Shown here: positions 24,698-33,331 of the stretch, in pieces
Layout: each line of letters begins with the position of its first letter
How positions within the stretch are numbered: the first letter of the stretch is position 1
NCBI GenBank assembly: GCA_016286995.1
Contig: JAEEVA010000002.1
Span: 1 to 64,000 of the forward strand
Direction: 5' to 3'
DNA: 64,000 bases
Origin: Prevotella sp.
Lineage (GTDB): Bacteria; Bacteroidota; Bacteroidia; Bacteroidales; Bacteroidaceae
Program-made: the position numbers and the translations under genes
The notes under the pieces: generated by a model
Seen by the model: only the letters and a program-made list of their open reading frames with translations
Databases searched by the model: none
What the model was told of the DNA's origin: nothing

Positions 24698-26701
24698 ATG
24701 ATGGAAGAAAAGATACGCAGGATGCAGACCCTCGTCAGTACGTTGAACGAGGCTTCAGACGCCTACTACAACGGTCAGGCAGAGCGCATGACGGATTACG
24801 AATGGGACAAGTTGTTCGACGAGCTGCGCCAGCTGGAAACAGAGACTGGTACTACCCTGCCCGACTCACCCACACAGCGGGTGTCTGAAGACAACACAGC
24901 CGGCCAGAAGGAGGAGCATGAGTTTGCCGCCCTCTCACTGGCCAAAACCAAACAGCCAGAAGAACTAGTGAAATGGGCCGAGGAACGTCCTATCTGGATA
25001 TCATGGAAGCTGGACGGACTGACACTGGTGGTAACCTACGAGGGCGGGAAACTGCAGAAGGTCGTCACCCGGGGTAACGGACACATCGGCACGAACATCA
25101 CCCATCTGGCACCAGCCATTAACGGCATTCCGACAACGATCAAGGCTCAGGGACATACCGTCATCCGCGGCGAGGCCGTCATCTCATACGACGACTTCGA
25201 GCGCTATCTGATGGAGAGTGGTGAGGACTACGCCAATCCGCGCAATCTGGCCTCTGGTTCACTGAGTGTCAAAGAGCCACAGGACATCATGGACCGGCAT
25301 ATCCAGTGGATTCCCTTCACTTTGGTGTATGCCGACGAGGCACTGTACAGTTGGGGCGACCGCATGGCCTGGCTCGACAGTCAAGGTTTCCGCACTGTTG
25401 AACGTGAACTGATAACCGTCCCTTCACTCACCACCGTGGAAGCGAGTTTGGCTCGCTTCACAGAGAAAGTCACCTCCAAGCAGAACCCTTTCCCCGTCGA
25501 CGGTCTGGTGGTATGTTACGACGATACAGCCTACGCCCAGACAGGTAGTGTGACCGGTCATCATGCCACCCGTGCTGGACTGGCATTCAAGTGGCAGGAC
25601 GAATCGGCAGAAACAATATTGAAAGAGGTAGAATGGTCGTGTGCCGCCTCCACCATCTCACCTGTTGCCATCTTTGAACCGGTCGAGTTGGAGGGCACTA
25701 CGGTAAAGCGTGCCTCGCTGTGTAACATCAGCGAATGCCTCCGACTGGGCATCGGCGATGCAGGTACGCGAATCAGCGTCATCAAGGCCAACAAAATCAT
25801 CCCCAAGGTCATTGCCGTCACCGAAAGTGTCGGGACGTTTAGCGTCCCGAATACCTGTCCCGTCTGCCATGCTCCGACCAAGGTTGTTGAAAGTGAGGCT
25901 AGCGGCACACGGACGCTGCACTGCACCAATGATGATTGTCCGGCAAAACAGCTGAAGAAGTTTGCCCGTTTCGTATCGAAGGAGGGTATGAACATCGACG
26001 GCATCTCAGAACAAACACTATCGAAATTTATCAACCTCGGATGGATTACGGATTATGCCGACATATACCAACTGCGGAACCATATCCGTGAACTGGCACA
26101 GATGGAGGGTTTCGGCGAGAAGTCGGCAACAAACATCATGCGCAGCATCGACAAGAGCCGACAAGTGGAGGCCCAGCGTTTGCTCTATGCCCTAACCATC
26201 CCATTGTGCGGCATTGACGTCTGCAAACGCCTATTGGCGGCTTATCCCTTGGACGAGCTGGTCCATGAAGCTATCAAGACTGGCGACGATTTATTTGCCA
26301 CACAGGCTGAGCCACAAGACGTGTTTGCCCATGTAGCTGGCATAGGTCCGGAGAAGTCTGCCTCATTCGTCCGCTGGTTCCGCAACACGCACAATCAGGA
26401 ACGCTTCCGTCGACTGTTGCCCCATCTGGAGGTTACAAACCCTGACCAGACGCCACAGGGTGACCGATGTCAGGGGCTGACGTTCGTCATCACGGGCGAC
26501 GTGCACCACTACAAGAACCGCAACGAGCTGAAGACATACATTGAGTCACAAGGCGGCAAGGTAGCATCGGCTGTCAGCGGCTCGACGTCATTCCTTATCA
26601 ACAACGACGTCACTTCAACATCTGGAAAGAACAAAAAGGCCCAGCAGCTCGGCATTCCCATCATCTCCGAAGATGACTTCATCAATCGGTTCACAGAATG
26701 A
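24698..26701 (+). CDS. Divergent NAD-dependent DNA ligase (LigA family)
   Basis: The 667-residue protein has the full LigA order: Ia domain (1-70, DAYYNGQAERMTDYEWDKL), adenylation domain with the nucleophile Lys104 in WKLDG, OB fold, Zn finger (Cys387, 390, 409, 414), helix-hairpin-helix repeats (FGEKSATNI, AGIGPEKSASF) and a C-terminal BRCT (about 590-667). Several normally fixed sites differ: RGDG is RGNG (Asn127), the motif IV lysine (DGVVVK) is Cys273 in VDGLVVC, the OB motifs VGRTG and ATLHN read SCAAS and ASLCN. Glu159 and the motif V lysine (Lys298) are kept. Known: LigA seals nicks with NAD+. The changes suggest a second, specialised ligase or one with altered activity rather than the housekeeping copy. 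It overlaps the next gene by 4 bp. Confidence 0.85.
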   Translation: MMEEKIRRMQTLVSTLNEASDAYYNGQAERMTDYEWDKLFDELRQLETETGTTLPDSPTQRVSEDNTAGQKEEHEFAALSLAKTKQPEELVKWAEERPIWISWKLDGLTLVVTYEGGKLQKVVTRGNGHIGTNITHLAPAINGIPTTIKAQGHTVIRGEAVISYDDFERYLMESGEDYANPRNLASGSLSVKEPQDIMDRHIQWIPFTLVYADEALYSWGDRMAWLDSQGFRTVERELITVPSLTTVEASLARFTEKVTSKQNPFPVDGLVVCYDDTAYAQTGSVTGHHATRAGLAFKWQDESAETILKEVEWSCAASTISPVAIFEPVELEGTTVKRASLCNISECLRLGIGDAGTRISVIKANKIIPKVIAVTESVGTFSVPNTCPVCHAPTKVVESEASGTRTLHCTNDDCPAKQLKKFARFVSKEGMNIDGISEQTLSKFINLGWITDYADIYQLRNHIRELAQMEGFGEKSATNIMRSIDKSRQVEAQRLLYALTIPLCGIDVCKRLLAAYPLDELVHEAIKTGDDLFATQAEPQDVFAHVAGIGPEKSASFVRWFRNTHNQERFRRLLPHLEVTNPDQTPQGDRCQGLTFVITGDVHHYKNRNELKTYIESQGGKVASAVSGSTSFLINNDVTSTSGKNKKAQQLGIPIISEDDFINRFTE

Positions 26702-27171
26702 CATCCCCCTTTAGCATCATCCCATTGCTCTGGCGGTCAACGCGGCCCAGCCACACCTTCAACCTGCCGGCTGTGGCTATCCCATTTTGGATTAGGAAAG
26801 GCTATGACGGCATGACTTTCTTCGGTCACATTATTACTCACACCCGCGAGGAAGCCGATACCTTCAATCAGCATTGGGACAGTATGAAGAACCATGAGAT
26901 GATACACCTTTACCAGGCACGCTCCACACACGACTCCTGGCTATGCTTCTACGGACGCTATTTCTTATTTTGGCTGAAGGCCAAACGCTATCGCCGACAC
27001 CTGAAAAATGCCGGTTATCTGCTGAATCCTTTTGAGATGGAAGCATACGCTCATATGGATGAGCTTAACTATCTGAAGCCGGGCGAGAAGGCTGTCGGGT
27101 GGAAACGCTATGCAACTATGACACTGGAAGAAAGGCTAAAGGCATACAAAACGGAAGTCCTGAAACGCTGA
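26698..27171 (+). CDS. HExxH-motif protein of unknown function, coupled to the ligase gene
   Basis: The start ATGA overlaps the ligase stop, so the two are translationally coupled. The 157-residue protein has no signal peptide. It contains NHEMIHLYQA, a zinc-protease-like His66-Glu67-x-x-His70, and 43-45 residues later NPFEMEAYAHMDE, whose Glu113 or Glu115 could be the third ligand as in gluzincins. Between them is an aromatic, hydrophobic stretch (WLCFYGRYFLFWLKA) that could be a membrane-associated helix. I do not recognise the family. A metal-dependent peptidase is possible, but proteins of this size may bind metal without cutting. Confidence 0.7.
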   Translation: MTSPFSIIPLLWRSTRPSHTFNLPAVAIPFWIRKGYDGMTFFGHIITHTREEADTFNQHWDSMKNHEMIHLYQARSTHDSWLCFYGRYFLFWLKAKRYRRHLKNAGYLLNPFEMEAYAHMDELNYLKPGEKAVGWKRYATMTLEERLKAYKTEVLKR

Positions 27172-27195
27172 CTATGTTCCTGAAACCACCGACCC

Positions 27196-28338
27196 TTACT
27201 GCTCAATCTGGTATTTTTTCTTACGTGCATGGGTAGCTTTCTGTGGTGTGCTGGAAGGTGCAAAACCGGAACGGACCGTCTTGACACCTCGATAGCCGTT
27301 CCAACGCTCATGAATCTTGCGAACGTAGTCGACAGTCTCCGAACCACGCATATAGCCATACTTGACAACCGGATCGTTATAATATTGAGCCTTTGCCAAA
27401 CCTAACACGTATGGTTCAACATCACCCCAACGTTGCGCGTTCTTGCCATTCTTTTTAGCTAAGGCCATTGCATCGCGGATATGGAAATGTCCACCATTGT
27501 AGGCCGCAAGGACGAACTTAGTACGCTCAGAGCGCTCACGGATGTCTGAGAAGTTGCGCTCCAACTCACCCAAATACTTGGCAGCAGCAGCAATATTCCG
27601 TTCAGGATTGAAGATCTCAGTACGCGACAATCCTAAATGGTCGGCAGTAGAAGGCATGATTTGCATCAGTCCGCAAGCCCCTGCCCACGAACGGGCCTGA
27701 GGGTCAAAGGTCGACTCCTGGTAGCACTGGGCAGCCATCAGTCGCCAGTCCCAACGAATGGTAGAGGCATAACGCCGGAAGTAGCTGTCATAGTGCGAGA
27801 TAACGCCACTTGCACGATTCAGCATCGGAGCAAATACACGACGTTTGACAGCCTTTGATGACAGCAGGAATTCTTCTTCTTTCTTGACCTCGTCCACCAT
27901 CTTCGGATCAAACCAGGCAGTCAGTTCTCGTTGCAAATCGTCCTTGTCGGCACCAATCAGCCACCCCGTTCCTTCCTTGGACATCGGATAGCATACCAGA
28001 TCGGCCTCGCCGTCATGCAGTCTGCGAACCATCTCTGCTGAGTCGCGGCATACTTCCATACGCAGCATCACACCGATTTTGTCAGCAAAACGCTGAGCAA
28101 GCATATACTGCGTTCCTAGGTGCCTGCCATGATAGTCATAATAGGTTTCGGGGCCAGTCAACGTCAACGCTATCAGTTCACCGTTACGCTGAATATCAGA
28201 CAGGTCGAAGTCGTCATCAACGGGTATCGTATCGGTGATTTCACCCCATGGAGTAACTACAGGTTCCTGCTTCTTTTGTTGGCATGAACATAACAAAAGA
28301 AGGGCAAAAAGCTGAATATATATGCTATTTATCCTCAA
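27196..28338 (-). CDS. mltF: MltF-like membrane-bound lytic murein transglycosylase
   Basis: The open frame reaches 28380, but that passes through the promoter box at 28357-28365. I therefore prefer the TTG at 28338, giving RINSIYIQLFALLLLCSCQQ, a lipoprotein signal; there is no ATG in a suitable place. The mature 380-residue protein has an amino-acid-binding-type domain (about 45-190, LTGPETYYDYHGRHLGTQY, RLHDGEADLVCYP) and then an SLT domain with the catalytic Glu in CYQESTFDPQA and GACGLMQIMPSTA, AAYNGG. Known role: cuts peptidoglycan to 1,6-anhydro-muropeptides, with the first domain as regulator. Lipid-anchored in the periplasm. Confidence 0.88.
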   Translation of the reverse strand: MRINSIYIQLFALLLLCSCQQKKQEPVVTPWGEITDTIPVDDDFDLSDIQRNGELIALTLTGPETYYDYHGRHLGTQYMLAQRFADKIGVMLRMEVCRDSAEMVRRLHDGEADLVCYPMSKEGTGWLIGADKDDLQRELTAWFDPKMVDEVKKEEEFLLSSKAVKRRVFAPMLNRASGVISHYDSYFRRYASTIRWDWRLMAAQCYQESTFDPQARSWAGACGLMQIMPSTADHLGLSRTEIFNPERNIAAAAKYLGELERNFSDIRERSERTKFVLAAYNGGHFHIRDAMALAKKNGKNAQRWGDVEPYVLGLAKAQYYNDPVVKYGYMRGSETVDYVRKIHERWNGYRGVKTVRSGFAPSSTPQKATHARKKKYQIEQ

Positions 28339-28356
28339 TTTCTTCCGATTTTGGGT

Positions 28357-28365
28357 GCAAAAGTA
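28357..28365 (-). promoter_or_regulatory. -7 box TACTTTTGC of mltF
   Basis: TACTTTTGC on the minus strand, 19 bp before the proposed TTG start; it decides against the longer frame. Confidence 0.6.
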
Positions 28366-28397
28366 ATCATTTTCTTGCAAATATCGATAGAAATGCG

Positions 28398-28406
28398 TAA
28401 TTTTGC
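28398..28406 (+). promoter_or_regulatory. -7 box TAATTTTGC of the his operon
   Basis: TAATTTTGC with TTG at 28375-28377 about 20 bp upstream. The hisG ATG is 27 bp downstream. I see no leader peptide rich in His codons, so there is no classical attenuator. Confidence 0.65.
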
Positions 28407-28432
28407 AAGCTAAATTAGATAATATTAGTTAT

Positions 28433-29284
28433 ATGTTAAGAATAGCCGTACAATCCAAAGGCCGTCTTTTCGACGACACAATGAACCTGCTGGCCGAAGC
28501 AGACATCAAGGTCAGTGCTACAAAACGCACCTTACTCGTTCAATCATCCAACTTCCCGCTCGAAGTGCTTTACCTGCGCGACGACGATATCCCCCAAAGT
28601 GTGGCATCGGGGGTTGCCGACATCGGTGTCGTAGGTGAAAACGAATTTCTGGAGCGTGGCGAAGAAGCCGATGTCATCTCACGTCTGGGCTTCTCCAAGT
28701 GCCGTCTGTCGCTGGCTATTCCAAAGGAGATAGACTATCGTGGTGTCAACTGGTTCAATGGCAAGAAGATTGCCACCAGCTATCCCAACATCCTGCGAAA
28801 ATACATGGAAAAACAGAGTATAGACTGCGAAATTCACGTCATCACCGGCAGTGTGGAAATCAGCCCGGGCATCGGATTGGCTGATGGTATCTTCGACATC
28901 GTCAGCAGTGGCTCGACACTGGTCAGCAATAACCTGCGCGAGGTGGAGGTAGTGATGCAGAGCGAGGCTTTGCTTATTGGCAACAAGAATCTTTCTGGCG
29001 ACAAGAAGGCTACGCTCGAAGAGATGCTGTTCCGTTTCAAGGCCGTCAAGGATGCCGAGGACAAGAAATATGTCCGCATGAATGCCCCCAAAGCTCATTT
29101 GCAGGAAATCATCAACGTACTGCCCGGCCTGAAGAGTCCCACCATCATTCCTTTGGCCGACAAGGAGTGGTGCTCAGTCCATACGGTACTCGACCAGAAA
29201 CGCTTCTGGGAAATCATCGGTAAGCTGAAAGAGATGGGAGCCCAGGGCATCCTCGTCACCCCCATCGAGAAAATGATTCTATAG
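28433..29284 (+). CDS. hisG: ATP phosphoribosyltransferase (long form)
   Basis: The ATG at 28433 starts MLRIAVQSKGRLFDDTMNLL; an upstream in-frame extension to 28403 overlaps the promoter. The 283-residue protein is the long, HisZ-independent type with a C-terminal regulatory domain (about 210-283, NAPKAHLQEIINVLPGLKSPTIIPL). Catalytic part: SGVADIGVVGENEFLE, GKKIATSYPNILRKYM, SVEISPGIGLADGIFDIVSSGST. Known reaction: ATP plus PRPP to phosphoribosyl-ATP, first step of histidine synthesis, with feedback by histidine through the last domain. First gene of hisGDC. Confidence 0.96.
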   Translation: MLRIAVQSKGRLFDDTMNLLAEADIKVSATKRTLLVQSSNFPLEVLYLRDDDIPQSVASGVADIGVVGENEFLERGEEADVISRLGFSKCRLSLAIPKEIDYRGVNWFNGKKIATSYPNILRKYMEKQSIDCEIHVITGSVEISPGIGLADGIFDIVSSGSTLVSNNLREVEVVMQSEALLIGNKNLSGDKKATLEEMLFRFKAVKDAEDKKYVRMNAPKAHLQEIINVLPGLKSPTIIPLADKEWCSVHTVLDQKRFWEIIGKLKEMGAQGILVTPIEKMIL

Positions 29285-29288
29285 AGTG

Positions 29289-29309
29289 TTCGACGGTTCT
29301 CCCGTCGAA
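29289..29309 (+). repeat. Intercistronic hairpin, copy 1 (hisG-hisD)
   Basis: TTCGACGG, loop TTCTC, CCGTCGAA. It sits 4 bp after the hisG stop and is almost identical to the hairpin after hisD (30610-30630), with the same GTG just before it. Confidence 0.8.
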
Positions 29310-29321
29310 ATAAACGATAAT

Positions 29322-30605
29322 ATGAAAACTTACAAATACCCTAGCACGGATCAATGGTCCGAAATAGTTTCCCGTCCGCGCCTCGACCTGACGCAGCTGA
29401 ACGCTACCGTAGCCACCGTGCTGAACGACATCAAGGCACGTGGTGACGAAGCTGTTCGTGAGTACGAGCTGAAATTCGACAAAGCCAACCTGAAAGACTT
29501 AGCAGTCACAGAAGCTGAGATGGACGAGGCCGAGAAATTGGTAAGCAATGAACTGCGCGATGCCATCATCCTCGCTCACCACAACATCAAGGTGTTCCAC
29601 GTCTCACAGCGCTTTGTCGGACAGAAGGTAAAGACACAAGAGGGCGTCACCTGCTGGCAGAAGAGTGTAGCCATCGAACGCGTCGGACTCTATATCCCTG
29701 GTGGTACGGCCCCACTCTTCTCTACCGTACTCATGTTGGCCACACCTGCCAAGATTGCCGGATGCAAGGAGATAGTGCTATGCACCCCTCCCAACCGCGA
29801 GGGCAAGGTGAATCCTGCCATCCTGGTGGCAGCATGCATAGCCGGCGTCAGCAAGATATTCAAGATTGGCGGCGTACAGGCTATCGGTGCGATGGCTTAT
29901 GGTACTGAGAGCGTTCCTAAGGTATTTAAGATATTCGGTCCTGGCAACCAGTATGTGATGGCTGCCAAGCAACACGTTTCGCTTGATGAAGTCGCTATCG
30001 ACATGCCTGCTGGTCCCAGCGAAGTTTGCTTACTGGCCGACGAGACGGCCAATGCCGAGTTTGTAGCTGCCGACCTGTTGTCACAAGCTGAGCATGGCAT
30101 CGACTCACAGGTGCTGCTGATTACCACTTCAGAGTCCAAGCTCAACGAGGTGATGGCTGAAACGGAACGTCAGCTGGCCCTGCTGCCGCGTCAGGAGATT
30201 GCCGCCAAGGCTCTCGACAACAGCCGCTATGTACTCGTCAGTTCTGCTGACGAGATGCTGGCTCTTTCGAACCTCTATGCCCCCGAGCACCTCATCCTGC
30301 AGGTAAAAGACTACGAACAGCTGGCTGAGCGCGTTATCAATGCCGGCAGCGTCTTCCTTGGCCCGTTTGCTTGTGAGAGTGCAGGCGACTACGCCAGCGG
30401 CACCAATCACACGCTGCCTACCCACGGCTATGCCACAGCCTACAACGGTGTTAATCTGGACTCCTTCTGCCGCAAAATCACATTCCAGCACTTGACCGAA
30501 GAAGGTATCCGCCACATTGGTCGTGCTGTCGAACTGATGGCAGAAGCCGAACAACTCGATGCCCACAAGAACGCCATGACTGTACGCATGAAGGCATTAA
30601 AATAG
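29322..30605 (+). CDS. hisD: Histidinol dehydrogenase
   Basis: ATG at 29322 (MKTYKYPSTDQWSEIV); the frame is open from 29286 but that extension covers the intercistronic hairpin. The 427-residue length is normal. Signatures: WQKSVAIERVGLYIPGGTAPLFSTVLM, IFKIGGVQAIGAMAYGTESVP, GPGNQYVMAAKQ, the Zn/substrate region DMPAGPSEVCLLAD, SQAEHGIDSQ and YASGTNHTLPT. Known reaction: two-step NAD oxidation of histidinol to histidine, Zn dependent, cytoplasmic. It is in the hisGDC operon with 37-bp and 50-bp gaps on either side. Confidence 0.96.
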   Translation: MKTYKYPSTDQWSEIVSRPRLDLTQLNATVATVLNDIKARGDEAVREYELKFDKANLKDLAVTEAEMDEAEKLVSNELRDAIILAHHNIKVFHVSQRFVGQKVKTQEGVTCWQKSVAIERVGLYIPGGTAPLFSTVLMLATPAKIAGCKEIVLCTPPNREGKVNPAILVAACIAGVSKIFKIGGVQAIGAMAYGTESVPKVFKIFGPGNQYVMAAKQHVSLDEVAIDMPAGPSEVCLLADETANAEFVAADLLSQAEHGIDSQVLLITTSESKLNEVMAETERQLALLPRQEIAAKALDNSRYVLVSSADEMLALSNLYAPEHLILQVKDYEQLAERVINAGSVFLGPFACESAGDYASGTNHTLPTHGYATAYNGVNLDSFCRKITFQHLTEEGIRHIGRAVELMAEAEQLDAHKNAMTVRMKALK

Positions 30606-30609
30606 TGTG

Positions 30610-30630
30610 TTCGACGGTTCTGCCGTCGAA
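30610..30630 (+). repeat. Intercistronic hairpin, copy 2 (hisD-hisC)
   Basis: TTCGACGG, loop TTCTG, CCGTCGAA, 4 bp after the hisD stop. It differs from the hisG-hisD copy by one loop base. Confidence 0.8.
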
Positions 30631-30655
30631 TGAAAAGAACATAGAATAATAGAAT

Positions 30656-31690
30656 ATGAAGCCCTTAGAACAACTTGTACGACCAAACATCTGGAGCCTG
30701 GCACCCTATTCATCAGCCCGCGACGAATACTCGGGCAAGGAGGCACACGTGTTCCTCGATGCCAACGAAAACCCCTACAATAGTCCATATAATCGCTACC
30801 CAGACCCTCTTCAGCGTGAACTGAAGGCCATGCTGTCAAAGGTGAAGGGAGTGCCTGCAGAAAACATCTTCCTGGGCAATGGCAGCGACGAGGCTATCGA
30901 CCTGCCCTACCGCATCTTCTGCGAACCCGGCCGCGACAACGTGGTCAGCATCGCACCCACCTACGGCATGTACCAGGTATGTGCCGACATCAACAACATA
31001 GAGTGTCGTCAAGTTCTGCTTGACGACAACTTCCAGCTCCACGCCGACCAGCTGCTGGCCGCCTGCGACAGCCACACGAAGATTATCTGGCTCTGTTCGC
31101 CCAACAATCCTACAGGCAACTCCCTCGACCGCGACGAGCTGCTCAAGGTCATCGAGGATTTCGAAGGCATTGTCATCGTTGACGAGGCCTACATCGACTT
31201 CGCCCAACAGCTGTCACTGCGTCAGGAACTGCCTACCCACCCCAACCTCATCATCCTTCAAACCATGTCGAAGGCGTGGGGATCAGCCGCCATCCGTCTG
31301 GGTATGGCCTTTGCCTCGGTTGATATCATCAACATCTACAATAAGGTGAAATACCCCTACAACGTCAACCAGCTTACCCAGCAACAGGCCATCGAGATGC
31401 TGCGCGACCCCTTCGAGGTCGACAAATGGGTAAAAATGCTGCTCCTTGAGCGTTCACGGCTCATGGCAGCCTTCGAATTGCTGCCCGTCTGCCTACAGGT
31501 GTTCAAGACCGATGCCAATTTCTTCCTGGCCCGCATGACTGATGCTCCCGCCATCTACAACTACCTCGTAGACCGCGGCATTATCGTCCGCAACCGCTCC
31601 CACATCCAGCTCTGCAACAATTGCCTGCGCATTACCATCGGCACCCGCTCCGAGAACAACGAGCTCCTCGCCGCCCTCCGCCTGCTATAA
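30656..31690 (+). CDS. hisC: Histidinol-phosphate aminotransferase
   Basis: A 344-residue class II aminotransferase. [19 protein letters not shown] at the start is typical of His[40 protein letters not shown] and the PLP-lysine site [15 protein letters not shown] (Lys in SKAW) follow. The C-terminus has [30 protein letters not shown]. Known reaction: imidazole-acetol phosphate plus glutamate to histidinol phosphate. hisB, often next in related genomes, is not present after it; the next gene starts 293 bp later from its own promoter. Confidence 0.95.
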   Translation: MKPLEQLVRPNIWSLAPYSSARDEYSGKEAHVFLDANENPYNSPYNRYPDPLQRELKAMLSKVKGVPAENIFLGNGSDEAIDLPYRIFCEPGRDNVVSIAPTYGMYQVCADINNIECRQVLLDDNFQLHADQLLAACDSHTKIIWLCSPNNPTGNSLDRDELLKVIEDFEGIVIVDEAYIDFAQQLSLRQELPTHPNLIILQTMSKAWGSAAIRLGMAFASVDIINIYNKVKYPYNVNQLTQQQAIEMLRDPFEVDKWVKMLLLERSRLMAAFELLPVCLQVFKTDANFFLARMTDAPAIYNYLVDRGIIVRNRSHIQLCNNCLRITIGTRSENNELLAALRLL

Positions 31691-31909
31691 AAAATGCAAT
31701 AAAGGTACATGTCGTGGTCTTTTTGGTCATTTAATCATTTGGGGAAAGCTGTCATTGCTCAATATATATAAATTTTGATTTATGTCTTTCCTATACCTAG
31801 AACCTTTGAATTTTTACATCCTCAGTGATGATTAGCCGCCGAAATGAAATATTGAAGAACGCCTGAAGAACGCAAAATTTAAAAAAATGAAAAGAAAAGT
31901 CTGCCGATA

Positions 31910-31942
31910 TTTGGTCAGTCCATTTTTTTTCTTTATATTTGC
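31910..31942 (+). promoter_or_regulatory. Promoter of the C4-dicarboxylate transporter gene
   Basis: TTTGG (31910-31914), 19 bp, TATATTTGC (31934-31942), 42 bp before the start. The rest of the 31691-31983 gap is AT-rich and shows only a short direct repeat (TGAAGAACGC twice, about 31853-31873). No gene is seen there. Confidence 0.75.
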
Positions 31943-31983
31943 AGTCAAATACAATAACGTAAAAACTTAAAAACTCAAAAACT

Positions 31984-33315
31984 ATGTCGCTATTAATGAT
32001 TCTGCAACTCCTGATAGTGCTCGGAGCACTGTGGGTTGGCTCACGTTACGGCAGCCTGGCGCTGGGTGCCATCTCAGGTATCGGCTTGGCTCTGTTGGTT
32101 TTCGGATTTGGTCTGAAGCCAGGTTCACCACCTACCGACGTCATCTACATCATCATTGCCGCCGTGACCTGTGCGGGCATCATGCAGGCATCGGGGGGCA
32201 TGGACTGGCTGATACAGATTGCTGAGAAACTGCTACGCAAACACCCAGACCGCATCACCTTCTTGGCACCATTGTGTACATTCTTTCTGACAGTACTTGT
32301 TGGTACAGGTCACGTGGTATACACCTTAATGCCAATCATTTGTGACATTGCATTAAAGAAAGGCATCCGACCAGAACGTCCATGCGGCGTAGCCAGCATC
32401 GCCTCGCAGGTAGGCATCACATGTTCGCCCATAGCAGCCGCTGTGGTGGCCTTTGTAACCATCTCAAACGCCAACGGTTTCGACATCACCATACCCCGTG
32501 TACTGATGATCAGCATACCTGCTTGCCTATGTGGTCTGATGGCTGCCGCTGCTGCCTCGTACCACCGTGGACTTGACCTCGACAAGGATCAGGAATTCCA
32601 GCGTAAGATAGCTGACCCTGCACAGCGCGAGTACATCTATGGCGGTGGTGCAACGACGCTCGACAAAATCATTCCCATCGAAGCCAAGCGTGCAGTATAC
32701 ATTTTCCTGCTGGCACTCATCGTCATCGTGATGTTCGCAGCCGTACCGTCGCTGTTGCCATCATGGGACGGCAAGGCACTCAAGATGAACATTGTCATCC
32801 AGATAGTGATGATTAGTGCTGCAGCACTGATGATTATCTTCTGCAAGGCATCACCGAAGAAGGCTGTCGCAGGGCCCGTGTGGCAATCGGGCATGGTGGC
32901 CGTCGTGGCCATCTACGGTATAGCATGGCTGGCCGACACCTACTTCTCAAACTACATGGATGCCATGCAGGCCATGCTGGCGGACATCGTCAAGGAATAT
33001 CCGTGGTCGATAGCACTGGTGTTCTTCCTCGTCTCAGTGCTCATCAATTCGCAGGGTGCCGTTGTTGTGGCCATGCTACCGCTGGCTTACCAGCTGGGCA
33101 TTGCCGGTCCCGTGCTACTGGGTGTACTGCCCAGCGTCTATGGTTACTTCTTCATACCCAACTATCCCTCGGATATTGCCACAGTGAACTTCGATCGAAG
33201 CGGCACAACCGTCATCGGTAAATACCTGCTGAACCACTCGTTCATGATGCCTGGACTGATTTGCGTCTTCACATCGACCATCGTGGCCTACCTGCTATCG
33301 ATGGTGATATTCTAA
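31984..33315 (+). CDS. dcuB: Anaerobic C4-dicarboxylate transporter (Dcu family)
   Basis: The 443-residue protein has about 10-12 membrane segments and the Dcu pattern: VVLGALWVGSRYGSLALG-type start, LGTGHVVYTLMPIICDIA (here VGTGHVVYT), GVASIASQVGITCSPIAAAVV, NYPSDIATVNFDRSGTT and GKYLLNHSFMMPG. Known: exchanges fumarate, malate or aspartate for succinate during fumarate respiration at the inner membrane, which suits a succinate-producing Prevotella. DcuA and DcuB cannot be told apart with certainty here. It is a single-gene unit with its own strong promoter. Confidence 0.9.
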   Translation: MSLLMILQLLIVLGALWVGSRYGSLALGAISGIGLALLVFGFGLKPGSPPTDVIYIIIAAVTCAGIMQASGGMDWLIQIAEKLLRKHPDRITFLAPLCTFFLTVLVGTGHVVYTLMPIICDIALKKGIRPERPCGVASIASQVGITCSPIAAAVVAFVTISNANGFDITIPRVLMISIPACLCGLMAAAAASYHRGLDLDKDQEFQRKIADPAQREYIYGGGATTLDKIIPIEAKRAVYIFLLALIVIVMFAAVPSLLPSWDGKALKMNIVIQIVMISAAALMIIFCKASPKKAVAGPVWQSGMVAVVAIYGIAWLADTYFSNYMDAMQAMLADIVKEYPWSIALVFFLVSVLINSQGAVVVAMLPLAYQLGIAGPVLLGVLPSVYGYFFIPNYPSDIATVNFDRSGTTVIGKYLLNHSFMMPGLICVFTSTIVAYLLSMVIF

Positions 33316-33331
33316 AAGAAAAAGAAAACAG

